DNA of 64,000 nucleotides from a bacterium (lineage in GTDB: Bacteria > Armatimonadota > Abditibacteriia > Abditibacteriales > Abditibacteriaceae), in NCBI GenBank assembly GCA_004172935.1, contig SDZD01000039.1, positions 27,531 to 91,530 on the forward strand, written 5' to 3'. The translations under genes were made by a program, and so were the position numbers. Below are positions 24,356-32,354 of this stretch, piece by piece (position 1 is the stretch's first letter; each line of letters starts with the position of its first letter). Below the pieces are notes generated by a model. That model had not been told where the DNA came from and did no database searches. It saw nothing but the letters and a program-made list of their open reading frames with translations.

Positions 24356-25981
24356 GTGAGATTTTTATTATTTGCGGTTCTGGCGTCTTGCATCGCGACG
24401 GCGGGGAGTGTTGAGGCGCAAAGCGCCTGGAAACAGGATTTCGCCGCGCAGGGTGTGGCGGCGGGAGAAACACAATTCGAAAGTTGGAAGCCGGAGACGA
24501 CGGCAAAAATAGATAATGGCGCACTTCATTTGCTGACGGGTGCGGCGAAGGAAAACAATGGGGTTCTGTTCGCCCCCACCGTCAAGCGTAGCAAGTGGGT
24601 TCAGGCCGATTTTGAAATGAAAATCGGAGGCGCTGATGGCGCGGGACTTGTGTTTTTGGATGCGGCGCAGCCCGCCAATAGCAAGGATTACCAGCGGTTC
24701 AGCGAGTGGGACGAACCTAACCTCGCGCGCGGTCTTGGAATTGGGTTCGACACGCTCAACCCGCCCGAAACCGACCCTTTCAACAAAAACGGCAACATCA
24801 ACAACCAGCCGGAACGCGAAGTTTCGGTGCATTGGAATGTTATCGAGCGGCTGAATCGGCGCAGCGAAACCGAGTTCCGCGCCAAAAATACGAGCGATGA
24901 CTTTACGCCGATCAAAGTTCGGTTGGAGTGGGTGACTGGCGGAGCCAACGTTTCGGTGTGGGTTCGCGATAATGCAGTTTATGACTCGGTTTTTCTGCCG
25001 GGCATCAAGCCAATGGATTTGCGAATTGGCCTAGGCGCGCGCAGCGAGAAGGAGAAGGGATTCTGCGATGTGCGCAATTTCCGCTTCGCCAGTGGTCCTG
25101 CCATCGCGGCGGCAGAGGCGCCGTTGGCGATTGGCTCAATTGACCGTGAACCGATTACTCTGACCAATGCCAGCGTGAGCGCAATGACGGAGTTCCCTAA
25201 GCAGAATCGGCGCTACGGTCGGCTTATCGCGCATCTGACTCTGGGGCCTGTCACTCCTGCGATTGACCCGTGGGATAGGCTCGGCAAGGTGTACATATAC
25301 AACGAGAAGGGCGAGCGTTTTGAACTCATTCGCTTTATTAGCTCGTATGGGCGTCCGATGGATTGGGAGGTGGACGTGAGCGATTTTCGTCCGTTACTTG
25401 AGGGCAAAAAGCGGCTTCAGATCGAATGCGTCACCTACTCGGCGGGGTGGACAGCGAGTTTGAGCTTCGACTTTTACCCCGGCCCGGCTTCGCAGTACGC
25501 CTATAAAGTTGTGAATCTGTGGAATGGCGAAGTAGAGATCGGCAACGAGAAGAAGCCCATCGCCGATTTCTGGAAGCCTCGCCAGGTGATGCGGCCCAGA
25601 GATGCGGACGCGATGGCGATTCGCATCATGACGACCGGGCATGGTGGCGACCCGAACTCGAAGAATGCCGCTGAATTTATGCCCCTGGAACGGACTTTGA
25701 GTGTTGGCGACCAAAAGTACACCAACATGCTGTGGAAAACCGACGTTTACCTCAATCCGTTGCGGCCACAGGGCGGCACCTGGAAATATGACCGTGCAGG
25801 GTGGGCGCCGGGCAGCATCGTCGATGCGTGGACCACCGATGTCTCGTCGGTCATCAAACGCGGGCAGAGCGCTACGGTGAAATATGACATCGCGCCGTAT
25901 GTGAACGAGAATGCGGGCAAGGGGAATCCGCCCTTTTATCAGTTCGAGGCGACGGCGATTTTCTACAGGAAGAATGGGTAG
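24356..25981 (+). CDS. secreted protein with lectin-like and PNGase F-like domains
   Basis: The GTG start at 24356 follows AGAGG and gives a signal peptide ending GSVEAQ. Residues 25-245 look like a concanavalin-type sandwich (GAGLVFLDAAQP, RLEWVTGGANVSVWVRDN, LRIGLGARS). Residues about 260-541 resemble peptide-N-glycosidase F: KVYIYNEKGERFELIRF, YGRPMDWEVDVSDFRPLLEG and the very typical IMTTGHGGDPN. PNGase F cleaves N-glycans from Asn side chains. The catalytic Asp/Glu cannot be assigned here without alignment, so activity is inferred only from the fold. It lies 65 bp after the dehydrogenase, in the same orientation. Confidence 0.75.
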   Translation: MRFLLFAVLASCIATAGSVEAQSAWKQDFAAQGVAAGETQFESWKPETTAKIDNGALHLLTGAAKENNGVLFAPTVKRSKWVQADFEMKIGGADGAGLVFLDAAQPANSKDYQRFSEWDEPNLARGLGIGFDTLNPPETDPFNKNGNINNQPEREVSVHWNVIERLNRRSETEFRAKNTSDDFTPIKVRLEWVTGGANVSVWVRDNAVYDSVFLPGIKPMDLRIGLGARSEKEKGFCDVRNFRFASGPAIAAAEAPLAIGSIDREPITLTNASVSAMTEFPKQNRRYGRLIAHLTLGPVTPAIDPWDRLGKVYIYNEKGERFELIRFISSYGRPMDWEVDVSDFRPLLEGKKRLQIECVTYSAGWTASLSFDFYPGPASQYAYKVVNLWNGEVEIGNEKKPIADFWKPRQVMRPRDADAMAIRIMTTGHGGDPNSKNAAEFMPLERTLSVGDQKYTNMLWKTDVYLNPLRPQGGTWKYDRAGWAPGSIVDAWTTDVSSVIKRGQSATVKYDIAPYVNENAGKGNPPFYQFEATAIFYRKNG

Positions 25982-26042
25982 AAAGTAGCGAGAATGGGGT
26001 CAGAAGCGAAGGCTTCTGGCCCTTTTTATTTTGGTGAAGGGG

Positions 26043-26079
26043 TTGACGCGCCCTTTCAAAAATGTAAGGATTACCTTAC
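26043..26079 (+). promoter_or_regulatory. promoter with palindromic operator of the membrane protein/XRE pair
   Basis: TTGACG at 26043-26048 could be a -35 box. The palindrome GTAAGG-ATTA-CCTTAC occupies 26064-26079, where the -10 would lie. The ATG at 26101 has a GGGAGAG ribosome-binding site. A palindrome overlapping the -10 of an operon that encodes an XRE-type repressor suggests autoregulation. Confidence 0.55.
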
Positions 26080-26100
26080 TCTAAGTCAGGGAGAGCTTAC

Positions 26101-26490
26101 ATGAACACTTTAGACCAAAATACGAGGAAGTACCTTTTGCGGACGACCCTTTTTATGGGGGGCTATGCGGCTGTCAACATAGCGGCGATTACAGGAGCGT
26201 TCGACGACCTACACGGACCGGGAGCGGTTTTATTCGCTCTGGTGGTTGCGGCTCCCATCATTGGGCAGATTTGGTCGCTGATTGTATGGATGCGCGACAG
26301 CGATGAATTTGTGCGCGCTTTGATGGCGAAGCGGTTTATCGTGGCGACTGGTGTGACTCTGGCGGTGGCTTCGGCGTGGGGGTTGCTGGAGCTTTATGCG
26401 GGGGCGCCCCATGTGTCGGCGGCGATGGTGTATCCGATGTTTTGGGCTGCGTTTGGAGTGGTTAGCCCGCTGATTCGGACTTCGCACTGA
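26101..26490 (+). CDS. small four-helix membrane protein paired with an XRE regulator
   Basis: A 129-aa protein with about four transmembrane helices (FMGGYAAVNIAAITGAF, AVLFALVVAAPIIGQIWSLI, FIVATGVTLAVASAWGLLEL, AAMVYPMFWAAFGVVSPLI). The RDSDEFVRALMAKRF loop between helices 2 and 3 is a feature I recall in small membrane proteins encoded next to YozG/XRE regulators. The function is unknown; a stress or membrane-sensing module is a common suggestion. The stop overlaps the next gene (TGATG). Confidence 0.75.
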   Translation: MNTLDQNTRKYLLRTTLFMGGYAAVNIAAITGAFDDLHGPGAVLFALVVAAPIIGQIWSLIVWMRDSDEFVRALMAKRFIVATGVTLAVASAWGLLELYAGAPHVSAAMVYPMFWAAFGVVSPLIRTSH

Positions 26491-26705
26491 TGAAGAATCG
26501 ACTCAAGGTGTTGAGGGCCGAGCGCAACTGGACGCAAGAAGATTTAGGGCAACGGGTGGGCGTTTCGCGTCAAGCGATTAACGCGCTGGAGACGGAAAAA
26601 CATGACCCCTCTCTGGATTTGGCCTATCGGATTTCGGCGGCAGTGGGAGCGCGGGTGGAGGAGATTTTTGAGAATCCGTATCAAGCGGAAGTTGCTAGTT
26701 GTTAG
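26490..26705 (+). CDS. XRE-family HTH regulator
   Basis: A 71-aa single-domain Cro/CI-type repressor: MKNRLKVLRAERNWTQEDLG, VSRQAINALETEKHDPSLDL and the AYRISAAVGARVEEIFE tail. This matches the short YozG-type regulators exactly in length. It overlaps the membrane protein gene by one base, so the two are co-translated. It is the likely ligand of the GTAAGG palindrome upstream. Confidence 0.9.
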   Translation: MKNRLKVLRAERNWTQEDLGQRVGVSRQAINALETEKHDPSLDLAYRISAAVGARVEEIFENPYQAEVASC

Positions 26706-26996
26706 TTTTTCGCTACGCGGCCCTCATCCGGCACTCCGTGCCACCTTCTCCCTGACGATGTCGGGTACCCGCAAAGGTAGAAGGGCCGAATTGAGAGAAT
26801 CTTGCGTTTTGGCCCCTCCTAACCTCCCCACTACGTGGAGAGGGACCACTCATGGAACTGGGGAGAAGGTCTTCTCTGGCAAAAGTTGGTAACCGCTACG
26901 CAGCCCTCATCCGGCCTTCGGCCACCTTCTCCCAGAGGTAGAAGGGCCGAACTCCAACATCCTTTCGCGGACATGGCAGGCCATGTCCCTACGAAA
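26706..26996. repeat. cluster of four dispersed intergenic repeats
   Basis: This gap holds two copies of the GGCCCTCATCCGGC...CCACCTTCTCCC...AGAAGGGCCGAA block (about 26708-26792 and 26893-26954), one GCCCCTCCTAACCTCCCC...GAGAGGGACCACTCATGGAACTG block (26811-26870) and one palindromic GGACATGGC unit (26964-26996). The same blocks recur at 40127-40412, 41700-41785, 51591-51666 and 62020-62053. Short ORFs here are by-products of the repeats. Confidence 0.75.
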
Positions 26997-27054
26997 TGCC
27001 ACTACATCCACAAGAGGATGTGGCGGCATTTGCGCTATTGTTTGGTAAATGGAG

Positions 27055-27096
27055 GACGGGTCGGAAGCTATTAGCTTCCGACCCGTCTTTGTTTTT
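27055..27096 (+). terminator. rho-independent terminator (15-bp stem)
   Basis: GACGGGTCGGAAGCT at 27055-27069 pairs perfectly with AGCTTCCGACCCGTC at 27073-27087 over a 3-nt loop, followed by TTTGTTTTT. It overlaps the end of the opposing sugar transferase gene and ends rightward transcription from the XRE pair. It may also help stop the leftward gene. Confidence 0.8.
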
Positions 27097-28657
27097 AGCT
27101 GGCTCCGCTGCCTTTGACTACGGACTTCATGGTTTTCAGGAGGAGTTTTACGTCGAGCCAGAGGCTCCAATTGTCGATGTACTCCAGGTCCATTCGCATC
27201 CATTCGTCTACGTCGGTGATGTCGTTGCGACCGGAGGCTTGCCAGATGCAGGTGAGGCCGCCTTTGACGGAGAGCTTGCGGCGGTGCCAGGGTTCAAGTT
27301 CGGCGACTTCTTTGGGCAATGGGGGACGGGGGCCAACCAGGCTCATGTCGCCTTTGAGGACGTTCCAGAACTGGGGCAACTCGTCGATGGAGGTTTTGCG
27401 GATGAAGCGGCCAATCGGGGTGATGCGCGGGTCTTTGTCGTCGGGCGCCTTGAAGAACGGGTCTTCCATGACGTTGATCGAGTCGTAGTAGGCGCGGTTA
27501 TCACGCTTCATGGTCTCGAGGATTTCCGCCGCGTTTACATCCATAGAGCGGAATTTATAGAACTTGAATTTGCGTCCGTTGAGGCCGACGCGCTCTTGCG
27601 AGTAGAAGACGGGGCCTTTATCGTGCTTCTTGATGAGAACAGCGAGAATGGCGAACAGCGGGGCCAGCAAGACTAACATGATCGCGGCCAAGGCGCGGTC
27701 CATGACGTTTTTGACGGCGAGGGCAAGCGGCTTTTGCGGGGTGTTATGCAGCGTCAGCACTGGCATCTGACCGAGCATGGTGGCTTCGACTTTGGCGTTG
27801 GTGGGAGGCGCGATGTCTTCGACGAGCGAGACGGTGCGACCGCGTTCCAGACACAGTTCGAGGATGTTACCCCAGTTGGGGCCGCGCTCGGTTTCGGCGC
27901 TACGAACCAACACAACTTCATCGACGACTTCGCCATCGAGTATTCTGGCCAAATCGGAGAGGCCTCCCAAGTGCTTGACGCGCGAATCGCTGTTTTCTTC
28001 GGGGGCGTCGGCGATGAAGCCGATGAGGCGGCTCCACTGGTAGGCGGGAGTGTCGATCATCTGCGCATAGCGAGTGGCTGCGCTCGATGGACCGATGAGC
28101 AGGACGTTGCGGCGCGGCTTGGCGGCTTTTTGGGCCAAGGGAGCGACCAGAACGCGGGCGAGCCAAAGCGAAAGAACGCCGAAGATGAGCAAGCCGCCGA
28201 TGAAGAGGCGCGAGGTGTCCCAGCGCAGAGTGGCCATGAAGGCCAGTAGCGCGATGGTGCCGAGGATGCCGGTGTAGGCACAAAGGGCGAACTCCTGGCG
28301 CGCGTTGCGGCGCGCGTTGAGGTCGTAGCCATGCTGGAAGTTCAAAAGCACTCCCCACGAGAGAAGGGTGAAATAAAGCACCCAGAGGTTTCTCGAAAGG
28401 TTGACCATAGGGTTGGGCGACATGGCGATTTGGCGCCAGTCGGGATTGGTCAAAACCTGAGCGCCCGCTTTGGCGCTGGCCTTGGCGCCAAGTCGAACCC
28501 AACCCGACGTATCGTAGCCGAGGGTTTTGCCCATGGAGGCTATAAATTCACCGAATCCGGCACGCATTTGCCAGACGAGAAAAAACGCGAGCAACAGCGC
28601 TGCGGCATCGAGGGCCATCATCAGCGCAATAGAAGTGGCGCGTTGAGCTTTTAGCAT
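27095..28657 (-). CDS. undecaprenyl-phosphate sugar-1-phosphate transferase (WbaP/PglC-type)
   Basis: The 520-aa protein has an N-terminal membrane domain with about five helices and a CoA-binding-like Rossmann region (RRNVLLIGPSSAATRYAQMI), typical of long WbaP-like enzymes. The C-terminal catalytic domain has FYSQERVGLNGRKFKFYKFRSM, SIDELPQFWNVLKGDMSLVGPRP and GGLTCIWQASGRNDI. It transfers a sugar-phosphate from a nucleotide sugar to undecaprenyl phosphate, starting exopolysaccharide, capsule or O-antigen repeat synthesis at the inner membrane. It is monocistronic here; glycosyltransferases that could extend the chain lie at 51702-54141. Confidence 0.9.
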   Translation of the reverse strand: MLKAQRATSIALMMALDAAALLLAFFLVWQMRAGFGEFIASMGKTLGYDTSGWVRLGAKASAKAGAQVLTNPDWRQIAMSPNPMVNLSRNLWVLYFTLLSWGVLLNFQHGYDLNARRNARQEFALCAYTGILGTIALLAFMATLRWDTSRLFIGGLLIFGVLSLWLARVLVAPLAQKAAKPRRNVLLIGPSSAATRYAQMIDTPAYQWSRLIGFIADAPEENSDSRVKHLGGLSDLARILDGEVVDEVVLVRSAETERGPNWGNILELCLERGRTVSLVEDIAPPTNAKVEATMLGQMPVLTLHNTPQKPLALAVKNVMDRALAAIMLVLLAPLFAILAVLIKKHDKGPVFYSQERVGLNGRKFKFYKFRSMDVNAAEILETMKRDNRAYYDSINVMEDPFFKAPDDKDPRITPIGRFIRKTSIDELPQFWNVLKGDMSLVGPRPPLPKEVAELEPWHRRKLSVKGGLTCIWQASGRNDITDVDEWMRMDLEYIDNWSLWLDVKLLLKTMKSVVKGSGAS

Positions 28658-28786
28658 GAATACGACTCAGGGCGTGTAGAGTGTTGAAGCATTGTGATTA
28701 CGCCCCAAAATAATGTAACCGACGTATTGAGGCAACGCCAATTAACACGCAATGATAAAGGTTTAAATTTGATTTCTTTTAATTTA

Positions 28787-28804
28787 CCCCCATTAAAATG
28801 GGGG
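28787..28804. repeat. short palindrome CCCCCATT-AA-AATGGGGG
   Basis: An 8-bp inverted repeat in the 238-bp gap between the sugar transferase and the first DUF2330 gene. It lies between the sugar transferase start and the DUF2330 stop, so it may be part of a terminator for the leftward DUF2330 genes, though no clear T-tract follows. The rest of the gap contains fragments of dispersed repeats (GTCGCTACGCGAC, TTCGCCTTCGCGAA). Confidence 0.4.
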
Positions 28805-28895
28805 GCTATAAGTCGCTACGCGACAACTGTTCGCCTTCGCGAACAAAACCACCACTAACCCCTCCTTGAAACATAAAGAGGCCACTACAGAGGGT

Positions 28896-29996
28896 TCAGG
28901 TGTTTGGGGTGAAAGTTCGGTCTCGTTTCCAGTTCCACCACATGGCGGCGCCGATGATGAAGATGATGAGTAGGTGGATTGGAATGGAAACGCGCCTGTC
29001 TTCGTGGATGATATTGGGCGACGGGGTTATTTCGGTTTGGTCGGATGCCGGGGCGAATTTTAGATCGCCCCAACCGGGACGGGGAGCCGAGTCATCGACG
29101 AAGGCTGTGAGATGGAGAGGCTCGGAAGGTAAGAGGATGTCGGAGGTTTGCAGGTTTTTAGCATCCAGGGGAGCTGAATATTTCACCTGTGAGGGCCAAG
29201 GACTCTTTTTGTCAGCATTTTCGATGTGACCTTCGACACGTGTATCGCCGACAAGAAACAGCTCCAGGGAACGGGGTTCGGTTTGCTGTTGGGCGCGATT
29301 TGGTTCGCGGTAAGGGTAGAAAGGGGCGTCGGCTTTAAAGGTGAGGCGGACGGCTTGAACCTGAGCGCTTTGTGAACTGCGGTTGGCGGCGATTTGGAAA
29401 GCGGTGATGAAAAAGCCTTGGCGAACATAGGGTTCGAGCCAGTCGCGTGTATCGGGAGTAACGGAATATTTGTGAGAGGAGAGCCAATTGGTTAGCGCCG
29501 CAGTGTCGCTGGCTCGGAGAACAGAGGCGTTGTAGTCGCCGACGCGGGTTTGCTCGACGACTTCGACAGCTGACATATCGGCTTCATCCCCTTCATCGGC
29601 GGCGCTAGTTGAGGCAGCGGCATTAATTCCTGTGTCTTCCAAGGCTTCATCATCTCCTCCTGCAACGAAGAAGGGGGTGAAATTGATACCTCGGCGCGCT
29701 TCTATTTTTGTTTTTGGCAGTAACTCGCGTTGCAAGTCGTTGAAGAGGGCATTGTTCGTGGAGGCCAGTTGAGGTTTTGTGGGAGTGGGAACCAAGAAAC
29801 CGAAGTCTTTGGCGTCGGTTTGAAAGTTGGCCTGCCGAATAAAGTGTTCGGTGCCCGTTTTAGCGTCCCAGACGATGAGGGCCAGTTCGTTGGTGGTGCG
29901 GATTTCCTCGTCCATATCGGAAGAAACCACCGCGCACGCCTGGCACCCGACTGGAACAGCACAGAGCAGGGCGAAAAGGAGAGGTAGGCTTTTCAT
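28896..29996 (-). CDS. DUF2330 secreted, membrane-anchored protein (copy 1)
   Basis: A 366-aa protein with a signal peptide (MKSLPLLFALLCAVPVGCQA), then CAVVSSDMDEEI..., ELALIVWDAKTGTEHFIRQANFQT and FGFLVPTPTKPQ. The last two are hallmarks of DUF2330, whose function is unknown. A C-terminal transmembrane helix (HLLIIFIIGAAMWWNW) anchors it with most of the chain outside. It differs from its downstream paralogue by an acidic Ala/Glu/Asp insert around 115-140 (DDEALEDTGINAAASTS). Copy 2, 30046-31194, lies 49 bp upstream in the same direction. Confidence 0.85.
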   Translation of the reverse strand: MKSLPLLFALLCAVPVGCQACAVVSSDMDEEIRTTNELALIVWDAKTGTEHFIRQANFQTDAKDFGFLVPTPTKPQLASTNNALFNDLQRELLPKTKIEARRGINFTPFFVAGGDDEALEDTGINAAASTSAADEGDEADMSAVEVVEQTRVGDYNASVLRASDTAALTNWLSSHKYSVTPDTRDWLEPYVRQGFFITAFQIAANRSSQSAQVQAVRLTFKADAPFYPYREPNRAQQQTEPRSLELFLVGDTRVEGHIENADKKSPWPSQVKYSAPLDAKNLQTSDILLPSEPLHLTAFVDDSAPRPGWGDLKFAPASDQTEITPSPNIIHEDRRVSIPIHLLIIFIIGAAMWWNWKRDRTFTPNT

Positions 29997-30045
29997 GATT
30001 GGGTAGGAGATGATTGTGCCTTACAGGAAGCTGCGATTCCAGCAC

Positions 30046-31194
30046 TCAGGTGTTTTGAAGTGAGGTTTGGGTGCGTCTCTTAATCAACCAGGCGAAGAGG
30101 CAGATGGCGGCGATGGCGACAAATTCGACGGGAATGGGCACTCGGCGGTCGTCGTAGATAATACGCGGCGGTGGGGTAAGTTCGGATTGGTCGGAAGCTG
30201 GGGCAAAGTTCAGGTCGCCCCAGCCGGGGCGAGGCGAGGAGCCGTCGATGAAGGCAGTTAGGCGCAGGGGGCCATCAGGAAGGGGTAGGCCCTGCCCTTT
30301 CAGTTTTTGGGCATCGAGTGGGGCCGAATAGTGAAGGTCGCCGGGCCAGCGAGCGCTTTTACCCTGATTAGCGATTTGGGCATCGACTCGCTTATCGCCG
30401 ACGAAGAAGACGCGGAGAGAACGGTAGTCGCGAACTTTACGGGCGCTTTCGGGTTCGCGGTAGGGATAGAAAGGGGCTTCGCTTTTGAAGGAGAGACGAA
30501 TGGCTCCGGCTTCGGCGCTATGGGTGTTGACATTCGCCGCGATTTGGAAGGCAGTGAGGAAATAGCCCGCCTTTATATAGGGAGAGAGCCAGTCGCGGGT
30601 ATCGGGTGATATGGTGTAGCGGTGTTCGCGTAGCCACTTGAGTAAAGCGGGGGCATCGCTGGCTTTGAGGACTGCGGCATCGTAGTCGCCGATGCGCTTT
30701 TGCTCGATGACTTCAACTCCACCGGGGGCACCGGATGGGGCCGCTGTGTCAATGATGGCACCTCCGAGAGTCAATTGCTTCTGCGAAAATAGCAACGAGG
30801 TCCACTTGATGCCGCTTTGAACGATTGTCTTTCGTTTTGGGAGCAGTTCATGTTCGAGTTGATTAAAAAGTTGGTCTTGGACGGCGCCGAGTTGGGGTTT
30901 GGTGGGGGTGGGAACTAGAAAGCCGAAGTTTTTTGACTCGGTGCGGAAGTTGGCGCGGCGGATGAAGTGTTCGGTGCCGCTTTTGGAGTCCCAGACGATG
31001 AGCGCGGATTCGGTGGTGATGCGGATGGGAGAATTGGGGTTATCGGAAATCATCGCGCACGCATGGCATGTGGCAGGGGCCAACATGGACAAGGCGAGAA
31101 GGGGCGTTACTGAAAATTGGATTCGAGTTTTTAGTTGTTGGTTTATAGTGGTGAGTTTTGAGTCGTGATTTGCGACTTTTGAGAGTGAGAACAT
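30046..31194 (-). CDS. DUF2330 secreted, membrane-anchored protein (copy 2)
   Basis: A 382-aa paralogue of copy 1, with the same ESALIVWDSKSGTEHFIRRANFRT and FGFLVPTPTKPQ blocks, the same FYPYREP segment, LTAFIDGSSPRPGWGDL and a C-terminal helix (FVAIAAICLFAWLI). Its N-terminus is longer (signal-like FSVTPLLALSMLAPATCHA after about 30 residues), so the true start may be further in; no good Shine-Dalgarno decides. Tandem arrangement and co-orientation indicate gene duplication and one transcript. The function is unknown. Confidence 0.85.
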   Translation of the reverse strand: MFSLSKVANHDSKLTTINQQLKTRIQFSVTPLLALSMLAPATCHACAMISDNPNSPIRITTESALIVWDSKSGTEHFIRRANFRTESKNFGFLVPTPTKPQLGAVQDQLFNQLEHELLPKRKTIVQSGIKWTSLLFSQKQLTLGGAIIDTAAPSGAPGGVEVIEQKRIGDYDAAVLKASDAPALLKWLREHRYTISPDTRDWLSPYIKAGYFLTAFQIAANVNTHSAEAGAIRLSFKSEAPFYPYREPESARKVRDYRSLRVFFVGDKRVDAQIANQGKSARWPGDLHYSAPLDAQKLKGQGLPLPDGPLRLTAFIDGSSPRPGWGDLNFAPASDQSELTPPPRIIYDDRRVPIPVEFVAIAAICLFAWLIKRRTQTSLQNT

Positions 31195-31373
31195 GGGGGT
31201 TAGAATGAGGGACGGGAGCGAATGTTCCCGAATTGATTTTTTTGGAGGGCTTACTGAGGGGTTAGCTTCAGTGAGGGGAATTAAGCACCGTGGGGTAAAG
31301 GTATAAAGGTTGTGTGAGGAGGCTTGTGGTGTGGGAAAACGAGGCGGTTTCTGATTTGCCCCAGGGGGTGGCG

Positions 31374-32060
31374 ATGAAAATCGCGACTCTTTTGGCGCTG
31401 GTCGCCGCGATGCTGTTTGCTGGAGGCACTTCCAGGGCAGCAGACCCGAATATTGCCGGAGGCAATTCGTTTGTGCGCGTTCTTCATGCTATCTCAAATA
31501 GTCCGAAAGTGGACGTTTATCTGGATGGCAAGAAGAAGCTCAATGACATCGAGTTCGATACGCTGAGCAAGTATTTGCGGATTCCCTCGGGATACCATAG
31601 TTTCCGCATTACAAGCAACAATCCGACTCGGACGTTGGCTTCGGGGTCGCGCAATTTTTCGCGCAACCATTTTTACACGGTGGGTGTATTTGGAATGCTA
31701 AATTCGCCCAAGCTGTTTGCCGCCGATGACACAGCGGGGCAAGTGCCTTACAACCGCGCGATGCTGACGGTTTATCATCTGGCACCGGGGGCACCAGCGG
31801 TGGGTGTAACGGGCACTATCCGAGGGACAGAGGTACTGACTTTCACACGCAGCCTCACTTATGGGCGGCGGGCCGTGCTGGGGATTCCGGCGCTTCCGAT
31901 GACTGTGCGGGTGGTACGCTCGAATATGCCTGTGAATCGAGGTGTGTTGAAAACCATCACCGGGGTTTCGCCGCGTGCGGGGCGCAAATATGCGGCTTAC
32001 GTCATTGGGAATGTGTCGCGTAATTTCAAGGTGTTGCTGGATGTGACAGGAAGCCAGTAG
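31374..32060 (+). CDS. DUF4397 secreted protein
   Basis: From ATG 31374 (strong GGGGGTGG ahead) the 228-aa protein has a signal peptide (MKIATLLALVAAMLFAGGTSRA) and two DUF4397 Ig-like repeats. The first has FVRVLHAISNSPKVDVYLDG and YLRIPSGYHSFRI; the second has LTVYHLAPGAPAVGVTG and a VLGIPALPMTVRV strand. Such proteins lie outside the cell or in the periplasm, with unknown function. A terminator follows directly, so it is monocistronic. Confidence 0.88.
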   Translation: MKIATLLALVAAMLFAGGTSRAADPNIAGGNSFVRVLHAISNSPKVDVYLDGKKKLNDIEFDTLSKYLRIPSGYHSFRITSNNPTRTLASGSRNFSRNHFYTVGVFGMLNSPKLFAADDTAGQVPYNRAMLTVYHLAPGAPAVGVTGTIRGTEVLTFTRSLTYGRRAVLGIPALPMTVRVVRSNMPVNRGVLKTITGVSPRAGRKYAAYVIGNVSRNFKVLLDVTGSQ

Positions 32061-32080
32061 GTTAGATATTTTTAGTTGGA

Positions 32081-32111
32081 CGCCCGCCTAGAGATAGGCG
32101 GGCGTTTTTTT
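32081..32111 (+). terminator. terminator after the DUF4397 gene
   Basis: CGCCCGCCTA at 32081-32090 and TAGGCGGGCG at 32095-32104 form a 10-bp stem with a 4-nt loop, followed by TTTTTTT. It lies 20 bp after the stop. Confidence 0.85.
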
Positions 32112-32127
32112 GAGCTATTAGCTATTG

Positions 32128-32244
32128 GCTTTTAGCTTTTAGCTTTTAGCTTTTAGCTTTTAGCTTTTAGCTTTTAGCTTTTAGCTTTTAGCTTTTAGCT
32201 TTTAGCTTTTAGCTTTTAGCTTTTAGCTTTTAGCTTTTAGCTTT
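32128..32244. repeat. perfect tandem heptamer repeat, about 16.7 copies of AGCTTTT
   Basis: 117 bp of uninterrupted AGCTTTT units in tandem, flanked on the left by two diverged units (GAGCTATTAGCTATTGG). A partial palindromic repeat (GCCATGTCCCTACC, 32257-32270) follows. Position between a terminator and the next gene argues against coding use. Diverged relatives are found at 14937-14965 and in the loop of the terminator at 27055. Such arrays expand by slippage and are often strain-variable. Confidence 0.9.
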
Positions 32245-32354
32245 GGCGCCAAGCGAGCCATGTCCCTACCATCACAGTGCAGTGTTCGTCAGTGGGGCAA
32301 TATGGATGAAATGCAACTTTGGGTGGGGTGCCTCGTTCCAAAAATGCACCTTTT

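Noticed and set aside
26602..27074. 79- to 96-codon ORFs between the XRE gene and the sugar transferase
   Set aside because: They read through the dispersed repeats and carry only repeat-derived peptides.
27734..28249. 171-codon ORF antisense to the sugar transferase
   Set aside because: It is a shadow of the conserved catalytic and Rossmann regions on the other strand and has no start signals.
32128..32244. CRISPR array
   Set aside because: The repeats are contiguous 7-mers without spacers, and no cas gene is present.
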